From NCBI GenBank assembly GCA_022592445.1, contig JABYQR010000128.1, positions 1-64,000 on the forward strand: a stretch of DNA of 64,000 nucleotides. The letters are read 5' to 3'. Shown in pieces: positions 1-10,640 of the stretch. Below the pieces are notes generated by a model. It was not told the origin of the DNA and made no database searches. It was given only the letters and a program-made list of their open reading frames with translations. Within the stretch, counting starts at the first letter, position 1, and the number at the start of each line of letters is the position of its first letter. The translations under genes and the position numbers were made by a program. This DNA is from Cytidiella melzeri. Its lineage: Eukaryota > Basidiomycota > Agaricomycetes > Polyporales > Irpicaceae.

Positions 1-2
1 GC

Positions 3-412
3 ATGGAAATTGATGCTACAAAAGTGGGGCCCAACGGAAAAACACGCGCCGACTTTATGAAGGCCATGAACGGTAGATGTTACGGATGCGGATCCAAGGA
101 TCACCAAAAGAAGGATGGAAAACACGATCGTGAACTGTGCGGACATTGTGGTGGCAACCATCAGACACAAGTGTGCCAAAGCCGGTTCCTTGGGTACCCA
201 CCTAGGCAACAAAAGTGGCTGCTAGTACATTGTTTGACCCATCTACTCCGGCCCCCTCGTCGTCCTCGTCCGCGAGGCCATTACCTACCCCGCCCGCCGC
301 AACCGTTGCCAGCTCTTCGTCTTCAACTCCGTTTGACTACGATGCCATCATGAAGCAGATGTCATCGCTCACGGACCAAGTCAAGCAGCTGGGAAATCAA
401 AGGGATTTTTAG
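3..412 (+). pseudogene. gag 3' part with zinc knuckle, frame-disrupted
   Basis: Codons from base 3 encode a nucleocapsid-like segment with a Cys-rich zinc knuckle (CYGCGSKDHQ, then CGHCGGNHQ and a final Cys). This is the nucleic-acid-binding part of a retrotransposon Gag. The reading frame then shifts near 190-215 into a Ser/Pro/Ala-rich linker (STPAPSSSSSARPLP) that stops at about 410. The remaining distance to the protease has stops in all frames. In related elements gag and pol form one continuous polyprotein, so I read this as a decayed junction and not as a short gene. The start of gag is outside the window. Confidence 0.75.
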
Positions 413-670
413 AAAGGACTCCAGGTGAAACCGCACCCTCGAGTCCCTTTAGAAAGACCTACGTAGAAGAAGTGGAGGACAATGATGATTCCCCACGGAC
501 ACAGTTTCTAACTCCCCTGTAGTAAATACCCGCCCCGCACAGCAGCCCGATTCGCAACCTTTAGTTTTATTTAACGACATGTATAACTACTTCGAAACCT
601 TGTCGTCGTGCATAGTACCAGAAATAGACCCGCTTAGCATGCACTTCCGAGTTCCTATCACGCTCAAGGA

Positions 671-3600
671 GTGTTTAGAGAACAAGGCATCAAAGCCATG
701 ATTGACTCAGGAGCCACTGCGTTATTCCTGAGTCAAGACTTTGTCAATCGGCACCGAGTACGTACGGTCCCCTTAGAAAGACAGATCCCACTCCATAACA
801 TCGATGGGACTCTAAATCAAGGAGGACGTATAACACACAGAGCAGAGCTCGAACTACAAGTTGGGGCTATCAAAGAAAATGCAACCTTTTTGGTCACAGA
901 CATCGGACCAGAAGACTGCATTCTAGGTTTACCCTGGCTTCGCAAAGCAAATCCCAAGATCAATTGGGCTACCGGAGAAATGGAATTGGAAGCCGAAGAC
1001 GATTTCGAACCCTTCCAGTCTATCACAGCCAATCGGAAACAGAGACGAGCCTGGCTCAGAGCCGGTATCATTCAGGACACAAAAGAAGAACTTTGGTCCT
1101 GTGCCAGCTTTACGTACTCCACAGACATCGCTGCTAAAGCCCATCAATCCAAAGAACAACGGACGTTCGAACAGATGGTTCCAGAGGAATACCGCAGACA
1201 CCAGAAAGTCTTCTCAGAAGAAGCATCACAACGGCTCCCCGAGCATCAGCCCTGGGATCATACGATTGATCTGACCGAGAACCCAAAGATGTTCAGATCC
1301 AAGGTCTACCCCATGTCTCCGAATGAACAAGCGGAGCTGGACAAGTTTATTGAGGAAAACCTAGCGAAAGGATATATTGTTCCCTCCAAATCGCCTATGG
1401 CCTCACCGGTATTCTTCGTCAAGAAAAAGGACGGCAAGCTCCGGCTTGTTCAGGATTATCGACGGTTAAATGACATCACAATCAAAAACCGCTACCCACT
1501 CCCCTTGGTATCAGATATTACCAATCGGCTTCGTCAAGCCAGAATCTTCACCAAGTTTGACGTACGATGGGGTTATCATAACATTCGGATCAAGGAAAAT
1601 GACGAATGGAAGGGTGCATTTGTGACAAACCGAGGGCTGTTTGAGCCTAAGGTGATGTTGTTTGGCATGACCAATTCTCCGGCCACGTTTCAAGCAATGA
1701 TGAATTCCATCTTTGCTGATCTCATCGCAGAAGGAAAGGTCTCGGTCTACTTAGATGACATCCTTGTCTTCAGTTCAGACATTGCGGAACACCGGAAAAT
1801 TGTTCATGAGGTACTATCTCGACTTGAAGCCAACGACTTGTATCTTCGCCCCGAAAAATGCGAATTTGAACAGTCACAAGTCGAGTATCTAGGTTTAATC
1901 ATTGGTAACGGAAAGATCCGTATGGACTCGGGTAAAATAGAAGCTATCACCAATTGGCCGGTACCACAGAACCTCCGTGATGTACGCGGCTTCATTGGAT
2001 TTGCCAACTTCTACCGACGTTTCATCAAGGACTTTGCGCGGCATACTCGTCCTCTTCACGATCTCACCAAGAAAGACCAACCTTGGAAGTGGGGAGAAGC
2101 ACAGCAGAACGCCTTTCAAATGCTCAAAGATGCGTTCACTCAGGAACCAATTCTAGTCACATGGGAACCCGATCGTCCCACACGTATTGAAGTTGATGCG
2201 TCTGGCTTTGCAACCGGAGGAGTTCTACTGCAGAAATTAGAGGATGGACAGTGGCATCCAGTAGCGTTTCGGTCTCAGTCTATGGCCGAAGCAGAACGGA
2301 ACTATGAGATCTATGATCGAGAAATGCTCGCTATCATCAGAGCTCTCGAAGATTGGCGTCATTATCTGGAAGGACTACCCGCGCCCTTCGAGATCATCAC
2401 AGATCATCAGAATTTGCAGTACTGGCGTACCGCCCAAGACCTGTCCAGACGACAAGCTCGGTGGTCTCTGTATCTGAGCCGGTTTGATTTTGTTTTAACG
2501 CACAAACCCGGAAAAACCCTCACTCAAGGCGACCCGTTATCCCGGGTCAGAACCCTGGAAGTTTTAGATGCATCAGATAACAAGGAACAAGTTGTACTGA
2601 AGCCTGAATACTTCCAGACAATAGCCACCTCGAGTACCCCGGAATCTGATCCGTTAGAGTCACGGATTAAAGACATCAGTATTCGAGAAGCAGAGGTAGT
2701 CCAGGGACTAGCCAAGCTCAGGAAGGATGGACCCCGGAAGTTGACCGATGGTGGACTTGAGTGGGAGGAAGACAATGGACTGGTGTACTACAAAGGGAAG
2801 CTATACATTCCAAAGGATCGCGAAGTTCGTAGGGAGATTGTACGACGATGCCATGATGCATTACCAGCAGGACATCCGGGAAAACATGCAACCCTAGAAC
2901 TAGTCACACGGCATTATTGGTGGCCTCGCATGGCATCCTTTGTAGAGCAGTACGTACTTGGATGTGACAAGTGTCAGCGAACCAAACCGGCGCAACATCC
3001 TACCGTTCCGATACAGCCCATCGACGTACCAGATGGACCCTGGCAGGTGGTTGGCGTAGACCTAGTCGGACCTCTTCCGCGAAGCAACGGATTTGACATG
3101 ATTGCAGTATACACGGACTTGTATAGCAAACAAAGTCATGTAATTCCGACCCAGTCTACGGTTACAGCTGACGGCATAGCCGACCTCCACATCAAAGAAG
3201 TCTTTAGGCTCCATGGTATTCCCCGACAGTTCATATCCGATAGAGGACCTCAGTTTGCGGCCCGAGTAATGCAAGCGTTGTATAAACGGCTAGGCATCAC
3301 TGGCGCTATGACTACAGCCTATCATCCTCAGGCTAACGGTCAAACGGAAAGAGTCAACCAAGAAGTAGAAAAGATTCTACGACTCTTTGTTGATCAACGA
3401 CAAGATGATTGGGCCGAATACATCCCAGTGGCTGAATTCGCCATCAACTCTCGTGTCAACTCATCAACGCAGCACTCTCCGTTTGAAGTCATGTACGGGT
3501 ACCTACCAGATTTCACCATACCAGTCGGACGTCACAGCCGAATGCCGAATCTAGATGCACGTCTAGAAAAGCTCAGACAAGTTCGGATAGAAGCCGAAGC

Positions 3601-4225
3601 TGCATCGCGTCTATCTAAGGAAAAGATGGCCGAAGCTTCCGCATACACCCGCAGAACTACTCCAGTCTTCAAGGAAGGGGACCTCGTGTGGTTGTCTTCC
3701 AAGAACGTCAAAGTACATCAGCAGTCTGACAAGCTAGGGCCTAGACAGCTTGGTCCATTCACAGTTCTTCAGAAAACCGGTGAACATACATATCGGATCA
3801 AACTCAAATCCGGATATCGTATTCACGACAACATCAACGTTGAACGGCTATCTCCGTATCGAGGAAACGAAGTAAACGGCCTCATACCAGAACCACCAGC
3901 ACCGATCATAGTAGATGATCAACAAGTCTATGAAGTTGAGAAGATCCTAGACAGTCGGATCTATCGGAAGCAAATGCAGTACCTAGTCAAATGGAAAGGC
4001 TATGGAGAAGGCGATGTAACGTGGGAACCTGCAGTAAATCTGACCAATGCGAAAGAGAGCATTGCAGAGTTCCATGCTAGACATACCAATGCACCCCAGA
4101 AATTGCCCAAAGCACTCTTCGACTCCATTCCTTGGAAACCGTTGGAGAACATCACAGAAGCTATTGCATCTGACCTCGAGTGGGCAGATGGTAGAGTCCC
4201 TGGTCTTAGTTCATCGAGGCGATGA
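671..4225 (+). CDS. Pol polyprotein: protease, RT, RNase H, integrase, chromodomain
   Basis: An open frame of about 1,180 codons with the full pol order. Aspartic protease: catalytic AMIDSGATALFLS near residue 10-20. Reverse transcriptase: VQDYRRLN and the YLDDILVFSS active site at about residues 360-370. RNase H: RIEVDASGFATGG near 505. Integrase: HHCC zinc module (GHPGKHATLELV...CDKCQRTK, about 735-775), then a DDE core with DLVGPLP, ISDRGPQF and ANGQTERVNQEVEK. The C-terminus is a chromodomain (YEVEKILDSR...QYLVKWKGYGEGDVTWEP, about 1080-1125). It copies the element RNA and integrates the cDNA. The listed start is only the upstream limit of the frame; the true start lies in the upstream polyprotein, from which it is now separated by a frame break near 665. 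Confidence 0.93.
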   Translation: MFREQGIKAMIDSGATALFLSQDFVNRHRVRTVPLERQIPLHNIDGTLNQGGRITHRAELELQVGAIKENATFLVTDIGPEDCILGLPWLRKANPKINWATGEMELEAEDDFEPFQSITANRKQRRAWLRAGIIQDTKEELWSCASFTYSTDIAAKAHQSKEQRTFEQMVPEEYRRHQKVFSEEASQRLPEHQPWDHTIDLTENPKMFRSKVYPMSPNEQAELDKFIEENLAKGYIVPSKSPMASPVFFVKKKDGKLRLVQDYRRLNDITIKNRYPLPLVSDITNRLRQARIFTKFDVRWGYHNIRIKENDEWKGAFVTNRGLFEPKVMLFGMTNSPATFQAMMNSIFADLIAEGKVSVYLDDILVFSSDIAEHRKIVHEVLSRLEANDLYLRPEKCEFEQSQVEYLGLIIGNGKIRMDSGKIEAITNWPVPQNLRDVRGFIGFANFYRRFIKDFARHTRPLHDLTKKDQPWKWGEAQQNAFQMLKDAFTQEPILVTWEPDRPTRIEVDASGFATGGVLLQKLEDGQWHPVAFRSQSMAEAERNYEIYDREMLAIIRALEDWRHYLEGLPAPFEIITDHQNLQYWRTAQDLSRRQARWSLYLSRFDFVLTHKPGKTLTQGDPLSRVRTLEVLDASDNKEQVVLKPEYFQTIATSSTPESDPLESRIKDISIREAEVVQGLAKLRKDGPRKLTDGGLEWEEDNGLVYYKGKLYIPKDREVRREIVRRCHDALPAGHPGKHATLELVTRHYWWPRMASFVEQYVLGCDKCQRTKPAQHPTVPIQPIDVPDGPWQVVGVDLVGPLPRSNGFDMIAVYTDLYSKQSHVIPTQSTVTADGIADLHIKEVFRLHGIPRQFISDRGPQFAARVMQALYKRLGITGAMTTAYHPQANGQTERVNQEVEKILRLFVDQRQDDWAEYIPVAEFAINSRVNSSTQHSPFEVMYGYLPDFTIPVGRHSRMPNLDARLEKLRQVRIEAEAASRLSKEKMAEASAYTRRTTPVFKEGDLVWLSSKNVKVHQQSDKLGPRQLGPFTVLQKTGEHTYRIKLKSGYRIHDNINVERLSPYRGNEVNGLIPEPPAPIIVDDQQVYEVEKILDSRIYRKQMQYLVKWKGYGEGDVTWEPAVNLTNAKESIAEFHARHTNAPQKLPKALFDSIPWKPLENITEAIASDLEWADGRVPGLSSSRR

Positions 4226-4230
4226 ATTTT

Positions 4231-4242
4231 AGGAGGGGGTAA
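4231..4242 (+). other. Polypurine tract of the gypsy element
   Basis: The purine run AGGAGGGGG immediately precedes the TG that opens the 3' LTR at 4243. A purine-rich primer for plus-strand DNA synthesis is expected exactly here in an LTR retrotransposon. Confidence 0.85.
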
Positions 4243-4960
4243 TGACATGGATAGTCCAACAGAGACCGGATTTTTCCAACAATGTCACAAGTTTACAGCC
4301 TTGGGCGCCTATCTAGAGCGCTTATTTTCCGGCTAGGAGTGTTACCGGACCTAACCCTAACCCGGGTCACGTGACATCCTGCCTTATTTATCAATAGTCC
4401 AGACCCAAACCCTAGACTCAGTCTGGAGCGGTTCCAGATCAACCTAGGCTATTGTTCTATTGTTCCTCTTCCATTGATAGGGATTCCCCAGGGATTCCCC
4501 AGGGATTCCCCCAGTTTCTATTGTTCTATTGTTCCTATTCTATTGTTCTATTGTTCTATTGTTCTAGCTCTATTGTTCTCTGTACCCTGGTCCTTGACAG
4601 TTACCCTGGTCCCTTATTGTTCTATTGTTACTCCAGCCCCACAGTTACTCCAGTCCCTAGTGTGGGAACTTGTGCACAGACCACCCAGCCACAGTATATA
4701 TAGTAGACCTTACCCTCCCTAGCTCTGCATCTTGACCTCTCTGTCATTTGCACTGCTAGGTGAGTTACTGCATGTAACTTAGTATCATACCATATTAACT
4801 CTGTCATTTGCACTGCTAGTATCCGGCCTCTGTGCCTGCTGCCTGCTTATCATCGACTTTGACTTTGCTGTCGTCGTTGGAGATCCCCTTCCACTTTCCC
4901 CTCACATCCACTTCACCCTTGTTTAGGGTTTATCAGTCCATCAGCAGTCGCTCCGCGACA
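4243..4960 (+). mobile_element. 3' LTR of the gypsy element (718 bp)
   Basis: It begins TGACATGGATAGTCC and ends CTCCGCGACA, so it has TG...CA ends. It aligns over its whole length with the solo LTR at 11681-12425, which fixes both boundaries. The U3 region (4449-4630) holds a run of degenerate CTATTGTT units. A TATA-like box (agTATATATAGt) lies at about 4691. Downstream is an intron-like segment, 4760-4819 (GTGAGT...CTGCTAG), flanked by identical 21-bp repeats. The element's 5' LTR is not in the window, so its target duplication cannot be checked. Confidence 0.92.
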
Positions 4961-5623
4961 GTATGGTTATACTGCACACATGCTGATAACCATCGACTGT
5001 ATGCATGCTGTGGCCGATCATAAATCAACCGCACACTCGCCCCCACTTTGCGGATCACGAGAACTCACACTCGCCCCCACTTTGACCGACTTACCCACGA
5101 CCACATTTGTACCGCACATGCTCTTGGTCCATTGGCCCAGATGTCGCTCACACCTTGCGAATCCTTTGGGCTAACTGCGTTGTTATTGCGGAAGTCAAAA
5201 TTACACCCGACTTACGGATTCGTAAATGACTTCGACTGGCGGACGTAGCCCGGGTAAGGCCGGCGGCAGCTCTGGCCACCAGCGGCCGTCCACTTACCGT
5301 CTGCTGGTAGTCATCATGCATTCATGCATCTCGACACCAAAGTCCATTGCACACTCAACGTCTAGGTGAGCCCTGCAGAATCGTTCATCAAGGTAGCTGA
5401 CATCGAGGGCTACTATGATACTACGTAGAGTCAGGACGGTCAGTTGGGACCTACTATCCACCGCTGAACATCAGCGGGTATATGCCCAAAATATTGCATC
5501 ACCAAACTGCTGCTTAAAAACGCGTACATATAGTATTCGAGTCGATATCATAGTCAACAGAGGCTCGCTGGAGGCCAGAGCAACGAACAAGATTTGGCTG
5601 TCACGTCAGCTACACAAGGAAAA
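4961..5623. other. Intergenic, no supported gene
   Basis: Only short, interrupted reading frames occur here. A brief Gly/Ser/Lys-rich stretch near 5228-5300 resembles a histone tail at first glance but has no histone fold after it. I see no RNA gene or clear promoter. Confidence 0.5.
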
Positions 5624-6853
5624 TTACAGCAACGTTACGACTTCAGCATTCCTGATCAAGAGTGCTCCCTGGCTCTCGATTCTCTCGATTCTATCTAGCG
5701 ACTCTTTCTCTCTGTCAGACAGATCACCCTTCATCCCGTCTATGAATTGCATCGCCTGTTCTCGTATTTCCTGACTAAGGGCGTCGGAGCGCAGTCGTAG
5801 GATGGCTTCATGAAACCTGAAGCGGTCTACGTCCAAAATATTCACCTCTCGAAGCTGGACGCGGTGTTCTAACTGGTCAGCCCTTTCTGTCAAAACATTG
5901 CGATGGTGGGCGGCGTGGTTCAACATTGTCTTGTACAAGGCTGTGCGCAACTTTGGCTTCGTGATGACGGTGGCGTGTTCCAAGAGCTGTTTGAGAAGTG
6001 ACAGCTGTGTTCTGCTATCCTCATCCAGGCGGTGCAAACGTTGCTGAATGAGAGAAGGATGAGTCGTAGAACAAGTAAGAGCTATAACACGCAGCATACC
6101 TCGTGTATCAGCGGCTGGGGGACTGCTTCCGTTGCGGAATCGACATCGATCACATCGACCATCATTTCATCATGCTTCTCGAACGCAACATACAGGTTAG
6201 AGTCGAATTAACTGGACGCGAAGAGATAACGAACTCACTGCAGTGTTATACAGGTCATTTTCATCCGGCTCTTGACTCGCATATCGAGTCGGGAACGGGG
6301 AATTCTCATTGCTGTCGCTGCCGCTGCTGTTCTCGACCTCAGGCACCGCATCATTGGATGACGACTGTTCAACGGAAGCCAGGGCTTGGTGGGCTTGGTG
6401 GGCTTCTTCGCCTGCCGTAGGCTGAGGCTGTATGTTCTCAGCTGGCGCAACGGCCACTTCACCTAGGGAGACTACATTGTCAACCTTGTCCGCAGGCTCC
6501 TGACTGGGGCCTTGCATGGGGCCTTGCAGAAGCGGCTGATCTGGAGCGGTAAACTATTGGGCAACGAAGTGAGTCATATTGTGCTAAAATAGCTGACGGT
6601 ATCAAAATCTTACGAAAGGATCGACCGTGACAGTAGGCTCAATCGTATGAGAGTCGACAACGTTAACGTTGGGGGTAGGGCTTGTACTGACGCGGTTTTT
6701 CGAACCAGGTTTCAAGCGGGAAAGCGCTCTGCTCGCGTTGTAGATGTAGCTTTCGGAGCTACTTCGACCGCTAGGGCCTGCACGTAAGCCGCGTAAGACA
6801 GGACTTCGTACGCGTTTTGATATGCGTGGAGAAGAGCGTGTGCTATTGACCAT
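5624..6853 (-). CDS. Hypothetical four-exon protein
   Basis: Four exons join cleanly in phase 0: exon 1 to 6614, exon 2 at 6553-6239, exon 3 at 6177-6100, exon 4 at 6043-5624. Introns are 56-61 nt with GTAAGA, GTGAGT and GTATGC donors and AG acceptors. I chose the ATG at 6853 because it has an ideal CACCATGG context; the frame stays open upstream to 7204. The product starts with a Ser/Arg-rich region, continues through an acidic Ser/Glu/Pro-rich linker (exon 2), and ends in a charged, probably helical domain of about 140 residues (TKPKLRTALYKTMLNHAAHHRNV...). No family is recognised. It lies in a repeat-rich zone and may belong to a lineage-specific or transposon-associated family. The intact splice sites argue that it is, or recently was, a real gene. 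Confidence 0.6.
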
Positions 6854-8021
6854 GGTGAGGTGAGATGCAAACCTTTGCGTGTCTACAGAACTTGTCTTAA
6901 AGCTTGCTTTTTGGTGGACAACCACCGGACAAAGTTGGTTAGAAGAGCCCCGGAGAAGAAATGCTACCACACGTTTAAGCCGTGTGACCACCTGCTGGAA
7001 GATGGCCCTCAGTGGTGGACTTCCGGCCCTTTCATCCAAGAACTCAGTCAAAGGCTCAAGATCTAGTAGGTAGCGTAACACGCGCATAATCCTTGAACGC
7101 CTCATGCTTACAGGCAAACAATGACAGTCAACCACCGCACGTCGCGTATTCTCAGTCAATGGAAGCACAAATGAAACTAGCATGCTGACAGGCGCGACTG
7201 GCATGTCAACCAGGTGCTTAACACGCGCAGATTATTGTGCAAGCTGCCCTCGAACCCTAAGATCAGCTGCACTCTGCATTCGAACTAGTCCGCCTTTCGT
7301 CAGTACCACCTGCTAAATTAACTCAACACTCCCTGTAGATGCGCTACATGTTACATGCGCACATCAAACATGCTTAACTAGGGTCCGGTGGAAGCAATCG
7401 CCTGATTATGGGCAAGCGTGTGTTGGAACTGGGGCCGGATTTACAAACATGCTGATTGTCCGTCGCCTGCCCTCGAACACAAATGATTCCAAACAAAGAA
7501 TCGATTGAGAAGGTCTTGCGACTGCTGGATTTTGGCACTGGCAGGCCACTCGCACAAAATGTCTCGCAATCGGCAGGTTTCTGCTGGACTCACGCGGATC
7601 ACGCAGAAAGACTCCGAAATCGGGCGAGGTGCATCCGACGCAGCGTAACAGTCTGGTGAGTGACATGTTGGAACTGGGGTCGAATTAACAAACACGCTGA
7701 TTGTCCGTCGCCTGCCCTCGAACACGAACGATTCCAAACAAAGAATCGATTGAGAAGGTCTTGCGACTGCTGGATTTTGGCACTGGCAGGCCACTCGCAC
7801 AAAACGTCTCGGCAAGTTTCTGCTGGACTCACGCGGATCACGCAGAAAGACTCCGAAATCGGGCGAGGTGCATCCGACGCAGCGTAACAGTCTGGTGAGT
7901 GACACGCGTGAACGCTCACACCTACGGACAAAGGGCTTTGCGTAGTAACCAAATTCGTATAATAGGAAGTCCCCAGCCCCTGCTGCCACAAGCTTTACCT
8001 GCCCGACTTCTGAATCGCGTC
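6854..8021. other. Spacer between divergent hypothetical genes, with a tandem duplication
   Basis: This spacer separates the minus-strand gene ending at 5624 from the plus-strand gene beginning at 8022, so it would hold both promoters. Its middle is filled by the tandem duplication at 7421-7904. No conserved coding sequence was seen, although the minus-strand frame of the neighbouring gene stays open to 7204. Confidence 0.5.
7421..7904. repeat. Direct tandem duplication, two units of about 240 bp
   Basis: Unit 1 (7421-7665) begins TGTTGGAACTGGGGCCGG and unit 2 (7666-7904) begins TGTTGGAACTGGGGTCGA. Both end in CAGTCTGGTGAGTGACA. They are nearly identical. The main difference is a small deletion in unit 2, at about 7807, where unit 1 reads CTCGCAATCGGCAGG and unit 2 reads CTCGGCAAG. 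The high identity implies a recent duplication. The overlapping frames on both strands are probably by-products. Confidence 0.92.
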
Positions 8022-10640
8022 ATGTCCACCACTGCGAGCCCGGGCCCTTTGCAAGGGTCAATCTCATCAGCAAGAAAAACGGCATCTGGCCAACGCACGA
8101 CACTGAAAGGCGTCACTGAGAGACACTTCAAACAACAGCAAGTTAAACGTGCCAGAAATGTCCTTGTACATTCCACGAAGAGAGTAAAGACGGCTATCTT
8201 GTACCCTCGAGGTCAGTCTCCTTCTTACAGGTGTTAATTTATCAACATCTTGTGTCCGCCCATAGCTTTCTCTGACGAACCGGCAGTAACGCGTTGGACA
8301 ACGATGCAACGCGTGCGTTTAGTGACACAAATTGCTTGCGACTACTGCTGATATAACCCTTAGAGGACGCCTTTGCGCTTGGAACTAGTGCAGGCTCCCC
8401 TGCTCAACTCACAGGTAGCAGCTGAAGAGCTTGATTACCCTCAGCCTATGCTGATGACGCGCCCGATAGGTCCTCCATCTTTGGCCACCGCGTCAGTCGT
8501 ATCTGCAGAAGAAGACTTCGAGATGGCCGGAGAAGCACAGGCAGAGAACGTGCTACAACAAAACGTGAATTATACCAGCGCTGAATCACATGAGGTCAGT
8601 GTTGCTACGCAGCTACGTTTTCAATTTTCGCTCTGAATGGTCCTAGTATACGACAGGTCTTGGAGAGGTCGAAGGCAGAACACAGATTGGTCCACCAAGA
8701 CTTCCGAGTCTCTCTCCGAGTCTCTCCTCCGAGTCTGAGCACGCGGCTAGTTGGTATGGCTTTTCCGAGTCGTCTCACAGCTCTACTACGGAAAATGAGA
8801 GCAAGTATGACATGGATCAAGTCGACGAAGATGCAGTGAGCATGGAGTCACGACGCACGACTGATACATATACTTATGGATATTGTGCTAGCCACAAGCA
8901 GAGCCGCAGAGTCCAGCTGAATATTCCGAAGGAGATCGCACATCATCTAGCCCCTCTACCGTTGTGAGACATCTTTTCGACACCATCGTGGGTTGAACAC
9001 AGTGCGTGATTGCAGATTTGATCTTCGCCGTTGTTCCAAATCTCACTATTCCTTCACAGTCATCCAAAGCCCCTGGATCAGTTCGACAGCCGGCCTCTGA
9101 GAGCCAGGAACAACAGGTACGCCTACTCACCACTCATGGCCCTCAAGGGTATCAAATTGACTGGTGAATGCATTATACAGTGGCAATCGCACCCATCGAA
9201 CATGTGGTCTAGCGATGACAGCGTCATGAACTCCCCGAAAGATACCGATGCGGAACGGTCCACAACAGAGCTGGTTAGTTTTGTCTACCATATGAATTCT
9301 GCCCTGACTAGCGTGACAACTAGGATAATGAACTCGCGGCTCTAACGGTACTGCCGACCCGGACGCGCCCGCAACCAAACACGATATAGGCCGTTTGTAC
9401 GAATATATTCGTCGACTTAATTCCCCCAAGCAAAGTAGGCGTGGCGGAGGTCGACCAATGGCCTACTCCCGCCAGGACTCCTTGTCTCTGGACTCTGAAT
9501 CACTATCACCACAGAGGAAGCAAGCTCCCAATTATCGCTTGTCGCAAGCAGCACACCGTTCTCCCACTGCTGTCGCCCTTCAGGTTTGTTCACCTATGAC
9601 CCTGCTGAACATTCTCCATCACTCACCTGTATTAAAAGGCTGATGTTCGTGAAGAAGCAAAGAACTTCCTTGGCCGGAAGACACGCCTGGATCCATTCAA
9701 GCCAAACCCAACGCGACAAGAGAAAGCCGCCGCAAAGCGGGGAGTGGGCGGCCCTGATCCAGACAACCCACGTTTAGATGTCAGCGGAAAAGGCATGCGC
9801 TCACCTTGGAACCAACAAGTAGCAGCTATGTTCAGTCGAGTATACGTGGAGTCGCCCGAGGCAGTGTCGTCGGATCGCAGGGAGGTAGAAGCCGCTTTCT
9901 TGGCGCATGTTCCTGCGTTGTGTAAGCAGGCCCGTAAGCAGGATCCAGATGTTCACGAGGACATGAATGCAGTGTCTAGGAATCGACGCAGAGTTCGACG
10001 GCGAAAGGTTTGTCTCTTCGTTAATATGTATCTGCATTGGCTGATACTGCAATCACTTAGCTGGGAAAAACACGGTGGGAAACAACGTTTGTGATGACAG
10101 AGCTGAAGCACATCTCGAAGTGGATAAATCGACTTGGCACAGATGGCAACAGCGACGACGAATCCGATGGCGACGACGATGCACCGGTCATCAGAACCGG
10201 GGCGCCACATACTGGATTGTACCGCTCCAATGGAGATCGGATGACCTCGTCAATATGCTACGGGTTTTGGACGTGTTACACGTCTCAACGCGCTTCAACC
10301 CAGAGGGAAGCCTGATCCAGGCAATTGGCCTCGTATCCGACGAGAGCGACAGAGTTCTGCCTCTAATCCTCACGCCGTTCAAGCAGTACCTAGGCTTCCC
10401 CGTAACTTCTACTCGCAGTTGTGGCTGGATGCGCTCACCGATCAGGAATTCGACAGACTGGAGATTCGTAGCGAGGAAGTTGACTTGAGCATTCCGGGAA
10501 ATGTCGAACAGTAAGTTCATTTCTCCTCTGCCCTGCTCATCGAAATTCTAGATTCAAGTTTGACCTGTTTGATTAGCATTTTCGGCAGGTTCAAGCACGT
10601 CAAGAGCCGCCGTGACAAGCCTCTTCCAGTGTGGTTGTAG
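8022..10640 (+). pseudogene. Frameshifted member of a basidiomycete-specific family of unknown function
   Basis: Recognisable coding blocks follow one another on the plus strand. They are an N-terminus MSTTASPGPLQG..., Ser-rich segments, a basic block (about 9640-10010: NFLGRKTRLDPFKPNP ... SPWNQQVAAMFSRVYVES), a helical block (RWETTFVMTELKHISKWINRLG, about 10070), VNMLRVLDVLHVSTRFNPEG, and the C-terminal signature LPRNFYSQLWLDALTDQEFD. I recognise this last layout from large families of uncharacterised agaricomycete proteins. Introns with good consensus separate several blocks, including the last one (gtaagttc...gattag), which leads to the stop at 10638-10640. The frame changes near 10200 and again near 10305 inside otherwise continuous homology, so this copy looks broken. 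Function is unknown; the family's usual company with repeats suggests a mobile origin. Confidence 0.6.

Larger units (their letters stand above)
1..4225 (+). mobile_element. Ty3/gypsy chromovirus-type LTR retrotransposon, internal region (5' end outside window)
   Basis: This is the internal part of an LTR retrotransposon. It runs from the end of gag (a CCHC zinc knuckle, CYGCGSKDHQ... at 80-180) through protease, reverse transcriptase, RNase H, integrase and a C-terminal chromodomain. It is followed by a polypurine tract and a 3' LTR. The 5' LTR and primer-binding site lie before base 1. The order PR-RT-RH-IN-chromodomain defines the Ty3/gypsy chromovirus lineage, which is common in basidiomycetes and integrates into chromatin through its chromodomain. 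The pol frame is open for almost 1,200 codons, so the copy is fairly young, but the gag-to-pol stretch at about 180-675 is broken by several frame changes and stops, so this copy is probably no longer autonomous. Confidence 0.95.

Noticed and set aside
5228..5330. Histone-like tail (Gly/Ser/Lys-rich, GGRSPGKAGG)
   Set aside because: No histone fold follows in any frame and no splice site leads to one; composition alone explains it.
7441..7989. Minus-strand 182-codon frame across the tandem duplication
   Set aside because: It merely translates the repeat twice; the duplicated peptide has no recognised domain.
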